A stretch of DNA of 64,000 nucleotides. Source: Brachypterus glaber (lineage: Eukaryota > Arthropoda > Insecta > Coleoptera > Kateretidae). The notes under the pieces are model-generated. The model saw nothing but the letters and a program-made list of their open reading frames with translations. It did not search any database and was not told the DNA's origin. Of this stretch, positions 54,509 through 64,000 are shown one piece after another. The translations under genes and the position numbers were made by a program. Numbering within the stretch: position 1 is the first letter of the stretch; the number at the start of each line of letters is the position of its first letter. The DNA lies in assembly GCA_958510825.1 (NCBI GenBank), contig OY294054.1, forward strand, positions 5,937,683 through 6,001,682, in the 5' to 3' direction.

Positions 54509-55097
54509 ATGGAAGAAACTCTGGATAGGCAAAGTTTAGAAATATCAAAAATAAATTCAACAGTGGATAATTTAAAAATGGAAAATATGGATCTCAAATA
54601 CAAAGTAAATAAATTGGAAGGGCAATTAAGAAAAAATAATATTTTGTTCTTTGGAATAAAAAATGAAGGAAATAAATCTATTATAGAAAAAGTCAAGGAT
54701 GTTCTCAAAGAAAAACTCGAAGTAAATTTAGAAAATGGAGATATAGATGACATTTTTACACTTGGAAAACAAAGCACAAAAGGACCACCTCCAGTGATGC
54801 TAAAGTTGATTAGTAATCTGAAGAAACAAGAAATATTTTGAAACGTAGGAAAGTTTAAGGATACTGCAATAAGTATCAGTGAGGATAAATCAATCGAAGA
54901 AAGAGCTGAATCTAAGATATTGTTCACAGTACAAATCAGCCCTATTTCAAGGACATACAGCAACACTTAAGTATAAAAAACTTATTGTCAATAATATTAT
55001 TTACACAATTACGGATTTTGAAAATGGTAACCTCAAGAGGAAGAGTCCAACTTCTCCAGTAGTTGGTAAGATTGTATCACAAACACAAAAAAAATAA
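54509..55097 (+). pseudogene. LINE ORF1 in the inverted 5' segment
   Basis: MEETLDRQSLEISKINSTVD opens a coiled coil (heptads to about residue 50). LRKNNILFFGIKNEGNKSII is the start of the RRM-like domain, and GDIDDIFTLGKQSTKGPPPV follows. A TGA at 54839 and a frameshift to 54879-55097 (LFQGHTATLKYKKLIVNNII) break it. Family function: RNA-binding partner of the LINE transcript. Non-functional now. Confidence 0.75.
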
Positions 55098-55189
55098 AAA
55101 AATGGTAATCTAAATGCTAATTGTTCCAAACAAACCGATCTTGAGTCATTTCTCAACCGTAACTAAACATACCTTTCCAAATAAAAATT

Positions 55190-55318
55190 ATTTATCCAAC
55201 TTTAATGTACTTTATTGGAATTGTGAGGGAATAGATACTCTGAACAAAAAATGTTTGCTTCTTATAAAATTATATGCCTTTTAGAAACTTTTCATTTAAC
55301 CGAAACCGTTACCTTCCA
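55190..55318 (+). pseudogene. LINE ORF2, first endonuclease block only
   Basis: The frames give LSNFNVLYWNCEGIDTLNKK and IICLLETFHLTETVTF, matching the WNC-G and (L/T)ET blocks of the apurinic endonuclease. It stops at the target duplication. Confidence 0.65.
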
Positions 55319-55352
55319 AAGTTTTTGATATAAATAAATAACATTAATTATA

Positions 55353-56682
55353 CACTAGTGGAAGAAATTAAGGGATAAAAAAAATCCAAATTTTTAGCGA
55401 TTTTTCAAATGGCTGTGTATCTTTGTGAAAAATAGTCGTATCAGAGTCATGAAAAAAGCAATTTGAAGCTTAAAGTCTCTAGTTTCGAGATTTTGTGACA
55501 ATTTTTTTTTCGAGAAACAAGTATCGCGCAATCCTAATGAGTACCGTGAAGAAAAAAATTTCGATTTTTTTTTGTTTTTGTTTTGGTCGACGGACCAACT
55601 GGAAAAAGAGTCCTTTAAAAAAAAACTGGTTGTTTAAGCGTTGTGTGAGTTCAAAAAAAGTATCGCAAAATAATCTCTGAAAAGTGGAATTGAGGTCGAA
55701 ATTCAGTTGGGGGTATCAACTTTTTTTCTAAATTTAATTAAAAGTTGGTCAGCAGAATCACGGAATGCAGTGGTGAAATCGCTTTGGAAATCATAAGAGA
55801 TTATTTAGATAAATTTGCTGAAGTGAATCCAAAAAAAAAAAAAAAATTGAAAAACATTCAAAAAATATTTCATTTTTTTTTTTTCTTATTTTGAAATTAT
55901 TTTTGTCGTAACCTTAAACGCTGGTCTCGATAAAAATGTGAAAAAAGTCGAGAGAATTTTTTTCCGTTTTTTTAGAGATTATCAGCGTTTAAGAAAAAAA
56001 AACGTGATCCTTTAATTTTTCAAAAATTCAATAGTATGAAACAAAAAAACGGCTGGATGGATCGAATTGAAACTTTGTAGGGTTTTTGTGGGTATATTGA
56101 GCTGTAAAAGGCACACTTAAAATTAGTCGTTTTCTTAATTCAGCGCGTGATTTTCCAAAAAACCTCCAAAAGCCCATTTTTTCACGATTTTTCAAAATCA
56201 TGTTAAGAATGGAAAAATTAAAAAAGAAACGATGGCCAAACCTTGTAAAGAATTTATTCAAGTTTCTGAAACCCATCTTCAATTCTCTGTGGGACCATTG
56301 GTTGCTGATATCGATGATCCAAGACAAAATGATCCATTTCCATTCCGATAGCTCAGCGAGAAATCGTCGGATCATAGCTTACAAAAAAAAACAAATTAAA
56401 GCTGGATAAACAAATTATCTGATCCATACAGTGGTTTAGTCGGAAAAAAAATTCAAAGTCCGTGGACCAAAAAAAAAATTAAAAATTTTTTCTTCACGGT
56501 ACTCATTAGAATTGCGCGTTACTTGTAGCTCGAAAAAAATTTGTCCCGAAATCTCGAAACTAGAGACTTCAAGCTTCAAATTGCTTTTTTCAGGACTCCG
56601 ATACGTCTATTTTTCACAAAGATTTGAAAAATCGCTAAAAATTTGGGAATTTTTTTTGATCCCTTAATTTTTTCCACTAGTG
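55353..56682. mobile_element. CACTAGTGG fold-back element, 1330 bp, TA target
   Basis: CACTAGTGGAAGAAATTAAG then GGATAAAAAAAATCC at the left and GGATC-free inverse TCCCTTAATTTTTTCCACTAGTG in the right arm, TA on both sides. Arms pair for about 225 bp (GAGTACCGTGAAGAAAAAAA and its inverse). The middle has chance open frames (56028-56375 minus; 56200-56409 plus). I find no DDE blocks. Tc1/mariner-like by target only. Confidence 0.8.
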
Positions 56683-56684
56683 TA

Positions 56685-57090
56685 TTATTACTTAATAATT
56701 AAAAACAGTAACAATTGGAATATTTACTAAAGCAATACTTTCCTCGTGGAAAGTAAAATTGGATGGTTCAAGAAAATTACGTTCTATTATGTTTATTAAA
56801 ATGCTTTTCTGTACGAACCTGAAAATGAGCGAAAGTTCTTCTGATAAAATAAAATATCTGAAAACCAATTGGAATTCTAGGGTCTAAATTAAAAATACAG
56901 CAAATTATAACAAGTAAACTAAAAAAATTGAAATAAAGTAGAAACATTTATTTGAAAATTTTAATTTTTTAATAAAAACATAATTAAACAAAAGTCTGAT
57001 TTTTAATTTGTTTATTAAATACTTAAAGGTATCTACATTTTGTTCTAAACACGTTAAACGCCGATGCTAAGTTTCTTCGGACGTTTTGTA
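56685..57090. other. AT-rich DNA, no supported feature
   Basis: Nothing recognised. Confidence 0.3.
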
Positions 57091-57310
57091 ACATAGTACT
57101 AAATCAAAGGCGTCTCTTGTCCATTGTGCGGAATACTGTTCCGCTTTTTTACGAATTGGAGGTTTTGCAGCAACCCTTTCCTTTTAGACACAGTCAGTAT
57201 TTTCTGCAATGCATATTCAACTATTATTTTCGAATTCCCAGTTATTGGAACCCTTGCAGTATCGGACACTTCCATAAAATGCTGTGGTATTTTCAAAATT
57301 GTTAATATAT
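57060..57310 (-). pseudogene. Possible degraded coding sequence
   Basis: The minus strand has a 65-residue open frame (57099-57296) and, in another frame, KKAEQYSAQWTRDAFDLVLC. Composition is GC-richer than the flanks. The second string has a faint likeness to helix-turn-helix (psq) domains of transposases, but I cannot support that call. Confidence 0.2.
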
Positions 57311-57489
57311 CTTCTTAATCTTTAATATCAATAGATGTGGAAATCTTTTATTTAAACCGCATTCTCATGGATATCCGCTACTTCTTCTGCCTTCTAAGAT
57401 GTAAAAAAATCTTTTTCCTGTAGATAACATTTTTAAGAAATCGTCAAAATTCGACTAAGTCAGATTTTCATAAGTATACTTTTTATAAG

Positions 57490-58325
57490 ACCTTATTACG
57501 GGGCTCCCACAGAAAATTTTTAGATTTTTTTTATGATTTTATGACAATTTTAGGCATTTTATGACAAATTTTATGACAAAATATTTGGACAAAAAATCGA
57601 AAATCTTCCATTTTAAATCCTTATTCTACAGCACTTATCTCTAGCTAGGGCCAGACCGATCCAGTCGAAGCCCCGGAGAAACTTTTTTCCCGAGCTCCCT
57701 ATTTTTCCAAAACATAATTTAGTTACGGCACTTGTACAGGGGGCTGAAGTGACGCCCCTCCTAAAAAATGGTCGTCAGTTCTTCATTAGCTAACGCGGCA
57801 GAGAAAAATTTTTACGAACTGACGTTTTTTTTTATTTAATATTGTAAGTTTTACAATCTTAAATAAAAAACTCAAGAAAGTCTTAGCGCCGCAGCCAAAA
57901 TTTTTTGAATTTTATGGTGTATTTCAATTTTTAAACAGTGTTGAAATCCAAAATTTTATAAAAACGCAAGAAAGCTCTAGCACCTCGGGCGAATTTTTTT
58001 TTAATTTAACGTTAAGTTTAACAAACTTGAATTAAAGAAAAGTGACGACAAAAAAATGGTTGTCACCCATCAACCAAGGTAGCGCCGCAGGCGACATTTT
58101 CTTACGAATTCTGTTATTTGAGGTTAATTTAATACTGTAAAAAATGTTAAAAGTCTCGTTAAAAGCACTAGTGCAAAGGTGAACATTTTTACGAATTTAA
58201 AGGTTAGAAAGGGCCCTCATATTTGCTCATTAAATAAAATATGAACTAAAATAAACTGTCGACATCGGACACTCCTCGAACCCGGGTCCCGGGGAAGCTT
58301 CCTTCTAAATTCGGCCCTGACTTTA
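57490..58325. repeat. hAT-like debris and GCCGCAGGC repeat
   Basis: TTTTATGACAAATTTTATGA words, then units with AAGAAAGCTCTAGCACCTCG and AGCGCCGCAGGCGAC as at 19800-20180. The block ends TTCGGCCCTG at 58321, a hAT-like right terminus. Confidence 0.45.
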
Positions 58326-58369
58326 ATATCCCTTTCTTTAGATATTTCCCTTTTAAAAATAGGTTATTT

Positions 58370-59060
58370 GCCCATCAATTTTTAAGAAAATACTGCAATC
58401 GTTTGAAAATGATTACTCCTGCCCCACAAGGGTGAAATTAAAACAGATTCAACTCAAACAAACCCTCTATACCAATTTTTACGAAAACATTTAAAAATGA
58501 TGGAGTAAGAAAATATTTATTCCAAAATTTAGTTCAGCATCCTAATAAAACCCTATATAGCAATTTTCACTAAAACATATTGTATATATTTAAAAATAAT
58601 TACCCCCTGCCCGCCGGGGGTGGAGAAACAAATGTATGAACAGATACAGTTTCAGCGACCTAAAAAAAACCATACACAAATTTTAAAGAAAATTTAAAAA
58701 TTAAAAATATTTAAAAATAATTTCCCACATTGATAAAATTTATTTTCAAAAAAGAAAATAACGGAAATTTACGTTTCAACTCATTTCGTTTAATAAGGGG
58801 TCTTTCTACCTTTTGCATGCCTACCAAACGTCAGAAAAAAAATTCTAAAAATTCTCTCCCAGGTCGCTCTAATGTAAAAAGTATGAGTATTTTTATGAAA
58901 TTTTATGATTTTATGACAAGTGGGAGGCCTGTAATTACCCCCTGCCCGCCGGGGGTGGAGAAAAATAATGTATGAATATATTCAGTTTCAGCGACCTCAA
59001 AAACCCCCATACACAAATTTTAAACAAAATAATAAAAATATTTTAAAATAATTGCCCACA
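58370..59060 (+). mobile_element. CACTGCCC-type minisatellite, degraded
   Basis: Units at 58385-58700 and 58930-59060 (CCCCCTGCCCGCCGGGGGTG, CAGTTTCAGCGACCT). They are separated by an inserted segment, 58730-58930. Neither end of the family is present. Confidence 0.65.
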
Positions 59061-59455
59061 ATACTTTACTAATACAACTGTAGAAGGCTTTACAGCTTTT
59101 CGAGGTTGCACTATGGAACGATATGGGCTATAGGCCGGACCTTACACGTATTTTTTATTTTCTTGCTAGAGAAAAAAATTTGATAGTTAATAGATAACTT
59201 GGTAAAATTTATTTTCAAAAAAAAATAATTTACGGAAGTTTCGTTTAAGGGGTCTTTCTACCTTCTACATCCAAACCAAACATCAGAAAAAAAACTAAAA
59301 AAACTTCTCTCCCAGATCGCTCTAAAGTAAAGAGTATGATTATTTTTATGAAATTTTATTACTTTTATGACAGTAATTTTATTTTATGACGATTTTAGGA
59401 CAAATTGGCTCATTTTATAACATTTTATGATTTTATGACAAGTGGGAGATGATTT
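58730..59455 (+). repeat. Direct duplication, ~200 bp, 465 bp apart
   Basis: AAATTTATTTTCAAAAAA, GGGGTCTTTCTACCTTTTGC, CTCTCCCAGGTCGCTCTAA and TTTTATGACAAGTGGGAG occur at 58730-58925 and at 59200-59450. The open frame at 58730-58975 is not a gene. Confidence 0.75.
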
Positions 59456-59483
59456 TTTCTTTATCTTGTATAATTTTTTTTTA

Positions 59484-60022
59484 ACCAAATAACTTATATT
59501 ATTTATAATATTTAACTTTTAAAAACGACAAAATAATTAAAAATTTATTTTTTTGTAGATTTAAACAAGTTATTTTAAAGCGTACTAGATACGATTAATA
59601 GATTCAAACAAGTTATTTTAAAGCGTACTAGATACGATTAATAATATTAATCGTATCTAGTATGCTTTAAAATAACTTGTTTGAATCTACACAAAAATAA
59701 ATTTTTAATTATATTATATTATTAATCGTATCTAGTACGCTTTAAGATAACTTGTTTGAATCTACACAAAAATAAATTTTTAATTATATTATATTATTAA
59801 TCGTATCTAGTATACTTTAAAATAACTTGTTTGAATCTACACAAAAATAAATTTTTAATGATTTTGTCGTTTTTAAAAGGTAAATATGATAAATAATATA
59901 AGTTATTATTAATCGTATCTGGTACACTTTAAAATAACTTGTTTGAATCTACACAAAAATAAATTTTTAATTATTTTGTCGTTTTTAAAAGTTAAATATT
60001 ATAAATAATATAAGTTATTTGG
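59484..60022. repeat. Fold-back with tandemly amplified 75-bp arm units
   Basis: AACAAGTTATTTTAAAGCGT then ACTAGATACGATTAAT occurs twice at 59565-59640 and, inverted, four times from 59646 (about 59646, 59721, 59797, 59908). The outer sequence AACTTTTAAAAACGACAAAA is at both sides. The turn-around point is near 59643. Confidence 0.85.
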
Positions 60023-60169
60023 TCAAAAAGAAATTATACTCGATGAAGAAAAAATCGTAAATTTTTGTATTTTATCATTTTTAATCTACAGTTACCAACA
60101 AAAATTGATTAGAAATAGCTTTAACTCAAAAACAAAAGACAGGCGACCAGTTTTCTTTGGGCGAAATAA

Positions 60170-60268
60170 TAGCTTACTGGTTCCCTATTAATTGTTATAA
60201 TTTTTTTTTATAGCTTTAATAATAAGGCCAGAAAACGCCTGGTTCGTCTTGGCTGGGACACCCGGTAT
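60170..60268. mobile_element. TIR arm GTCCCAGCCAAGACGAACCA, inverted
   Basis: CGCCTGGTTCGTCTTGGCTG then GGACACCCGGTATA is the inverse of 52998. It is also followed (inward) by TAGCTTTAATAATAAGGC, as in the other GGCGTTATT arms. No partner within 1 kb. Confidence 0.65.
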
Positions 60269-61285
60269 ATTAAGCACTGATCTTCATTTTTCAATAAATT
60301 ATGTGCTTTTTATTTATTTTAAAAATTATGATTTATGTTCAAAATTGACTATTCAAAATTTTTATATTGACATCTTTCAATGACATATAATGTAAAAAAA
60401 GCCATGAAGATATGTAATGCTACGCATTTCATTATACACTCTTACAAGTAAAAACACCAAAAAAACCCTTCAACTTTTCCTTCCTGGTAGCTAACGTGTT
60501 AAAGAAAAAAACATAAAAAAAATCAACAATTTTTTTTTTATTTTTTTTAACAAAAAAAAACAAGTTTCAAAAAAATCTTTTATTCAAAAAAACTTAATAA
60601 AAGATCAAAACATTTTTTTTTCTTTTTGCGAAAACATTTTTTTTTTTAATTATGGTTTTTTCATTTTTTAAAATATAATTTTTTTGTTTTTGAAGGAATT
60701 ACTTTTAAAATTGTTAAAAAAGATCCTTATAGGGTAAGTACAGCCAGATCCGTCAAGTTTTGAATTAATTGGGCGCTCTACCATTTCTAAATCAGTTTAT
60801 TTTTTTGTTATAACTTACCTTATATATGTTTACTTTAAAACCGGTTATAGATTATTTTTAAAAAATTTTGTTTAGTCGGGACGACCATTTTATGGTAACG
60901 GTGCACGGCTTTTTTAACATTACAAAATTTTAAATATCTCCTGTTGTAAATGCGCTACAAATGTAAAAGAAAAACCATTGTCTACAAGATAAAATAGGCT
61001 ATATATTTTGTAAAAAAAGTTTTTTTTTAAATATTTTTCAAAATTACAGTAAAAAAATCGTAAAGAGCAGAAGTTGAGCTAGGATCTGGGAGCCAAATAT
61101 TTTTTTCTAGATAGCTACTTATGACTACTAAATAGACCCATATTTTCATATCTAAATATTTTACCCCTATTTTTTACAGACTTCTAAAAATTCGGTTTTT
61201 CTAATAATACCCTGTATTTGGGTCCCAATATCTTCAATGGGCACGGGGGAATTTTTTTAAATATTTTATATACAGTATTATTTGT
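60269..61285. other. AT-rich repeat debris
   Basis: GAAGATATGTAATGCTACGC at 60400 is a dispersed word also seen near 34830 and 9595. GTTTTTGAAGGAATTACTTT at 60690 resembles 10190. No gene. Confidence 0.4.
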
Positions 61286-61405
61286 TCAGTTGATTATTAT
61301 ATTATTCACAGCGCCTGCCCTAGAATAATATACGGTAGTTTCGGATTTTCAAAAAAATAAAAAAATTGTCCTATACAAAAAATTCTTGGATATAAAGGTC
61401 ATAGC
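61286..61405 (-). repeat. Dispersed terminus with ATACTATTC-type hairpin, inverted copy
   Basis: Inverse of the order at 12550-12663: ATTATTCACAGCGCCTGCCC, AATATACGGTAGTTTCGG, then AATTCTTGGATATAAAGG. Confidence 0.6.
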
Positions 61406-61433
61406 AGGATAAGTATGCGAAAAGTGCCCAACC

Positions 61434-62133
61434 ATCATCATCAATAGTTTGTTTGGGTCTTTAAGAGACAGGCGCAGCCTATGGCTCATTTATCTAAAAA
61501 AATATTTAATCTGAATTGAAAGTTGGGGCAGTGAGTCTATGCTCACTGATGCGAGTTGCATCTGTCATAATTTGGGGGGAGTGAGTCTCTGCTCACTGAT
61601 GCGAGTTGCATCTGTCATAATTTGGCGCTGTGGAGTGGGTGGGAGGGGGATGGGGAGGGATGTGATAGGGAGAGGAGGGATGTGCGGGAGGAGTGAGACT
61701 ATCTCACTGATGCTGGGAATGCATCTGTCCTGAGTTAGTGGGTACCATTACTGGTTGAGGACGTTCTTGATCTTTTTGTGAGTGTTGTGTATTTCATGAT
61801 CGTAATCTAGAAAGTTTGAAATGAGGGGGTTTGGGTGATCTAAATTGTCTTGTATAAAAGACGTGCTGTAGCGGATGATTTCCGTTTTTAGGAGGGGCAT
61901 TTCGAGATCTCTGTGTATTTGGTTGTTCCTCATGAACCAGGGGGCATCGAGGCATATTCTGAGTGCCTTGTTTTGGAAGGCCTGAAGTTTTGCTGAGAGC
62001 GTTTTGTTAAGGGTGATTTTATTCCAGGCTGGGGCTCCGTAAAGAAGTACCGGCTTTAGGGTTTGGTTGTAGAGAAGAAGTTTGTTTTTAATGGATAGGG
62101 GACTCTTTCTGCCTATTAAGGGATAGAGTTTGG
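61434..62133 (-). mobile_element. Jockey-clade LINE, 5'-truncated, 11-bp target duplication
   Basis: AGTGCCCAACC lies on both sides (61423-61433, 62134-62144). On the minus strand an uninterrupted frame of about 128 codons from 62132 to 61748 gives SKLYPLIGRKSPLSIKNKLL, LYGAPAWNKITLNKTLSAKL, LRICLDAPWFMRNNQIHRDL, SFIQDNLDHPNPLISNFLDY and a natural stop after KNVLNQ. The 3' UTR follows with two copies of a ~65-bp repeat (GACAGATGCAACTCGCATCA) and the tail ACTATTGATGATGAT. It is homologous to 30536-30960 and to 10638-10881. Confidence 0.9.
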
Positions 62134-62172
62134 AGTGCCCAACCCTATTGACCTGAAATTATATATATATAT

Positions 62173-62872
62173 AGAGCGGTCCAAAAGTCACCCCCCCCTT
62201 AACTGTTGAACCAGTTGAGATATCGACTTCAAATTTGGAACTTTTAAATAAGACAACTTAAACTATCTTTTAGCATATATTTAATACTTTCAGCTCTTAA
62301 AATGTGGACAGGGGGGCATGGGGGCACATTTTTTTAAATGGAAAGGGGGGTCGTGTAATACATAATTTTAAAGCTTATATAATTCTCCATTTAACTCCAT
62401 ATTTTTAAATTAAAAAAAAAAAAAATTGGGTTTAAAATGGGGTTGAAAATGGGTATTAATGTCAAAATTCCTCTAAAAAAAAACAAATAATTTTTTAAAA
62501 ATGCCTAATTTCATCATAAAAAAATGTTAATTATACTTTAAAACTAATTTTAGTTGACATAAATAAAAATTTATAAAAAAAAACAAATGTTTTAGCACAA
62601 AAAAATTGAAAAATCAAAACCTTAAAAAACATTTTTAAAAAATTTAAAAATATTAGTTTAAATAGAGAATTTTATAAGCTTTAAAATGATGTATCACACG
62701 ACCACCCTTTTCATTTAAAAAAATGTCCCCCCATGCCCCCCTGCCCACATTTTAATCAAATATATGCTAAAAGATAGTTTAAGTTGTCTTATTTAAGAGT
62801 TCTAAATTTGAAGTCGATATCTCAACTCTTTCAAAAGTTAAAAGAGGGGGGGGTGACTTTTGGACCGAACTG
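62173..62872. mobile_element. MITE, GGTCCAAAAGTCACCCCCC family, copy 3
   Basis: GAGCGGTCCAAAAGTCACCC at the left, GGGTGACTTTTGGACCGAAC at the right, TATA on both sides. About 700 bp and nearly complete. Confidence 0.88.
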
Positions 62873-62879
62873 TATATAT

Positions 62880-63632
62880 AATTAATTTTTTTTGAGTGGG
62901 GCTTCATAGTTAAAAAAAATAAAAACCAAATTTCTAAGCTAAAACGCAAAATACTGTGATTTTTTTTTTATTAAAACCTAATTCAACAACTCTACACCTT
63001 TTTCTATTTTATCACATCTAACTAATGAAGCTTTCTTCGTCAGATCATGATCATGATTTTTTCCCGCTTTTTTTTGTATTTTTTTTACCTGCGTGCGGCG
63101 CCCAACCTTCATCTCTCCGATTTAGCTCATATTTGGCACATCCTTATCAAATAGGGTCTAGATTACTAGATCGAAAGGATTTTGCTAGAAAACGACTAGT
63201 TTTCGAGATATTAGGGTGGCTCAATTTTGACTTTTTTAAAATTTCAAAAATATGATTTAAATAAATCTAAATATCAGGCATTTTTAAATTTGACAAGTTG
63301 CATCTAGTAGACCGCCATATTGAAATGAAATTGGTGGTAAAATTTGTTCTTGGTTAAGACTGAAATTTATTGTTCTTTTGATATCTGCCAAAAATATTTT
63401 TTTTTTCTTTTACAAGTCCCGATATTTAGATTTATGTAAATCATGTTTTTGGAATTTTAAATAGATGAAGGTCGGGCACCGTGTTGATCTGAGGAAGAAA
63501 GCTTCATTAGTTAGATGTGATAAAATAGAAAAAGGTGTAGAAGTTGTTGAATTAAGTTTTAATAAATATTTTTTCACAGTATTTTGCGTTTTAGCTTAGA
63601 AATTTGGTTTTTATTAAATTAATTATATAATA
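62880..63632. mobile_element. Fold-back element, arms ~165 bp
   Basis: AAATTTCTAAGCTAAAACGC then AAAATACTGTGA and CAACAACTCTACACCTTTTT on the left each have an inverted partner at 63475-63625. CTAACTAATGAAGCTTTCTT is the innermost paired word. TATATAATTAATTT-like ends. A 76-residue open frame (63025-63255) is not convincing. Confidence 0.8.
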
Positions 63633-64000
63633 TGATGTACATAAGTAGTAGGTGATGTTACAGAAAAAAAATCAAATCGGTGAATTGATATTTACACAAT
63701 GAAAAAAAAACTGAAACTCAAAAAATTACACAAAACTTTTTTTCTTGCGCTAACGAAAATATAATATAATTTATTAAAAAGTCCCCTACTAACAAGTATT
63801 ATGTATATATATATTTTTTTTTTCAATAAAAATCGCGATATCGACAACCCGTTTTCAAGAAAATAATTTTAATTAATTTTACGTTTTGGAAATAATTACT
63901 TCTACGCCACTGCGAATTTTGGGTTAAAATTTGGTATGGTATGTTTTCATACCGAGGACATTGCAACTGCAAAATTTCAGTCAGTCGAGTTGGGGGACTT
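63633..64000. other. AT-rich DNA to the window edge
   Basis: No gene or repeat supported. Confidence 0.35.

Larger units (their letters stand above)
53637..55318 (-). mobile_element. LINE insertion with 5' inversion (twin priming), 14-bp target duplication
   Basis: AAGTTTTTGATATA flanks the unit on both sides (53623-53636, 55319-55332). The 3' part reads on the minus strand: a C-terminal block (about 54430-53900, with KYIIFNCPIYEPLRTEIRVL and GNKNSLFTRFE), a UTR and a (TATC/TATT)n tail at 53637. The 5' part reads on the plus strand, starting near 54420, with ORF1 at 54509 and the start of ORF2 up to 55318. Inverted 5' segments adjoining a normal 3' segment between one target duplication are the signature of twin priming. 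The clade is unclear (I/R1- or jockey-like C-terminus). Confidence 0.85.

Noticed and set aside
54499..54966. 155-residue open frame on the minus strand
   Set aside because: Antisense shadow of the LINE ORF1 at 54509, which shows the recognised RRM-type block.
56028..56409. Transposase within the CACTAGTGG element
   Set aside because: Both open frames overlap on opposite strands and show no DDE/DDD blocks or helix-turn-helix.
1..64000. CRISPR array, bacterial operon or phage
   Set aside because: The repeats are eukaryotic mobile elements and satellites of irregular unit length, with no cas or phage genes. LINEs and a spliced exon show an animal genome.
1..64000. LTR retrotransposon or endogenous virus
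   Set aside because: I saw no long terminal repeats, primer-binding sites, gag, protease or integrase. Every RT found is of the non-LTR type.

Overview
This is AT-rich nuclear DNA from a multicellular animal, most likely an insect with a large, repeat-bloated genome. The reasons are long (TA)n runs, several clades of non-LTR retrotransposons, a tRNA-headed SINE, many terminal-inverted-repeat (TIR) elements, and one spliced host exon of arthropod type. I cannot fix the order. There are no operons, bacterial genes or CRISPR arrays.

The one host gene I can recognise is on the minus strand at 16363-16542. It is a 180-bp exon with good splice sites that encodes DMDLIEILWKQDVDLGFSLE and 40 further residues. 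This is the DLG (Neh2-type) motif of the cap'n'collar/Nrf2 transcription factor family. The window is therefore best read as intronic DNA of a cnc (CncC) gene on the minus strand, with about 47 kb of upstream and 16 kb of downstream sequence in which I see no other exon.

The rest is layered repeats. (1) A dispersed family here called the CACTGCCC element starts CACTGCCCAGTAAAAGAG, carries a run of 83-95-bp minisatellite units, then a conserved 3' module, and ends GGGAAAGCAA, usually between TA dinucleotides. More or less complete copies lie at 218-1334, 10514-11691, 11707-12538 and 25040-25692. Partial ones lie at 8436-9370, 27783-27845, 30360-30507, 35815-36650, 48590-48801, 49555-50660, 51088-51692 and 58370-59060. 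(2) An approximately 84-bp satellite from 5.9 to 16.1 kb is split by successive insertions. (3) Non-LTR retrotransposon pieces lie at 6.46-7.13, 10.64-10.88, 14.15-15.58, 24.28-24.42, 26.0-27.8, 30.5-32.75, 53.64-55.32 and 61.43-62.13 kb. (4) About twenty TIR or fold-back elements are present. For several the target-site duplication can be read directly because they sit inside another repeat. (5) A satellite at 46-48.4 kb switches orientation near 47835.

The observations most worth following are the cnc exon, the modular CACTGCCC family and the short motif it shares with other element types, a retrotransposon insertion at 53.6-55.3 kb with a 14-bp target duplication and a 5' inversion (twin priming), and the insertion order that can be read from the nested elements.
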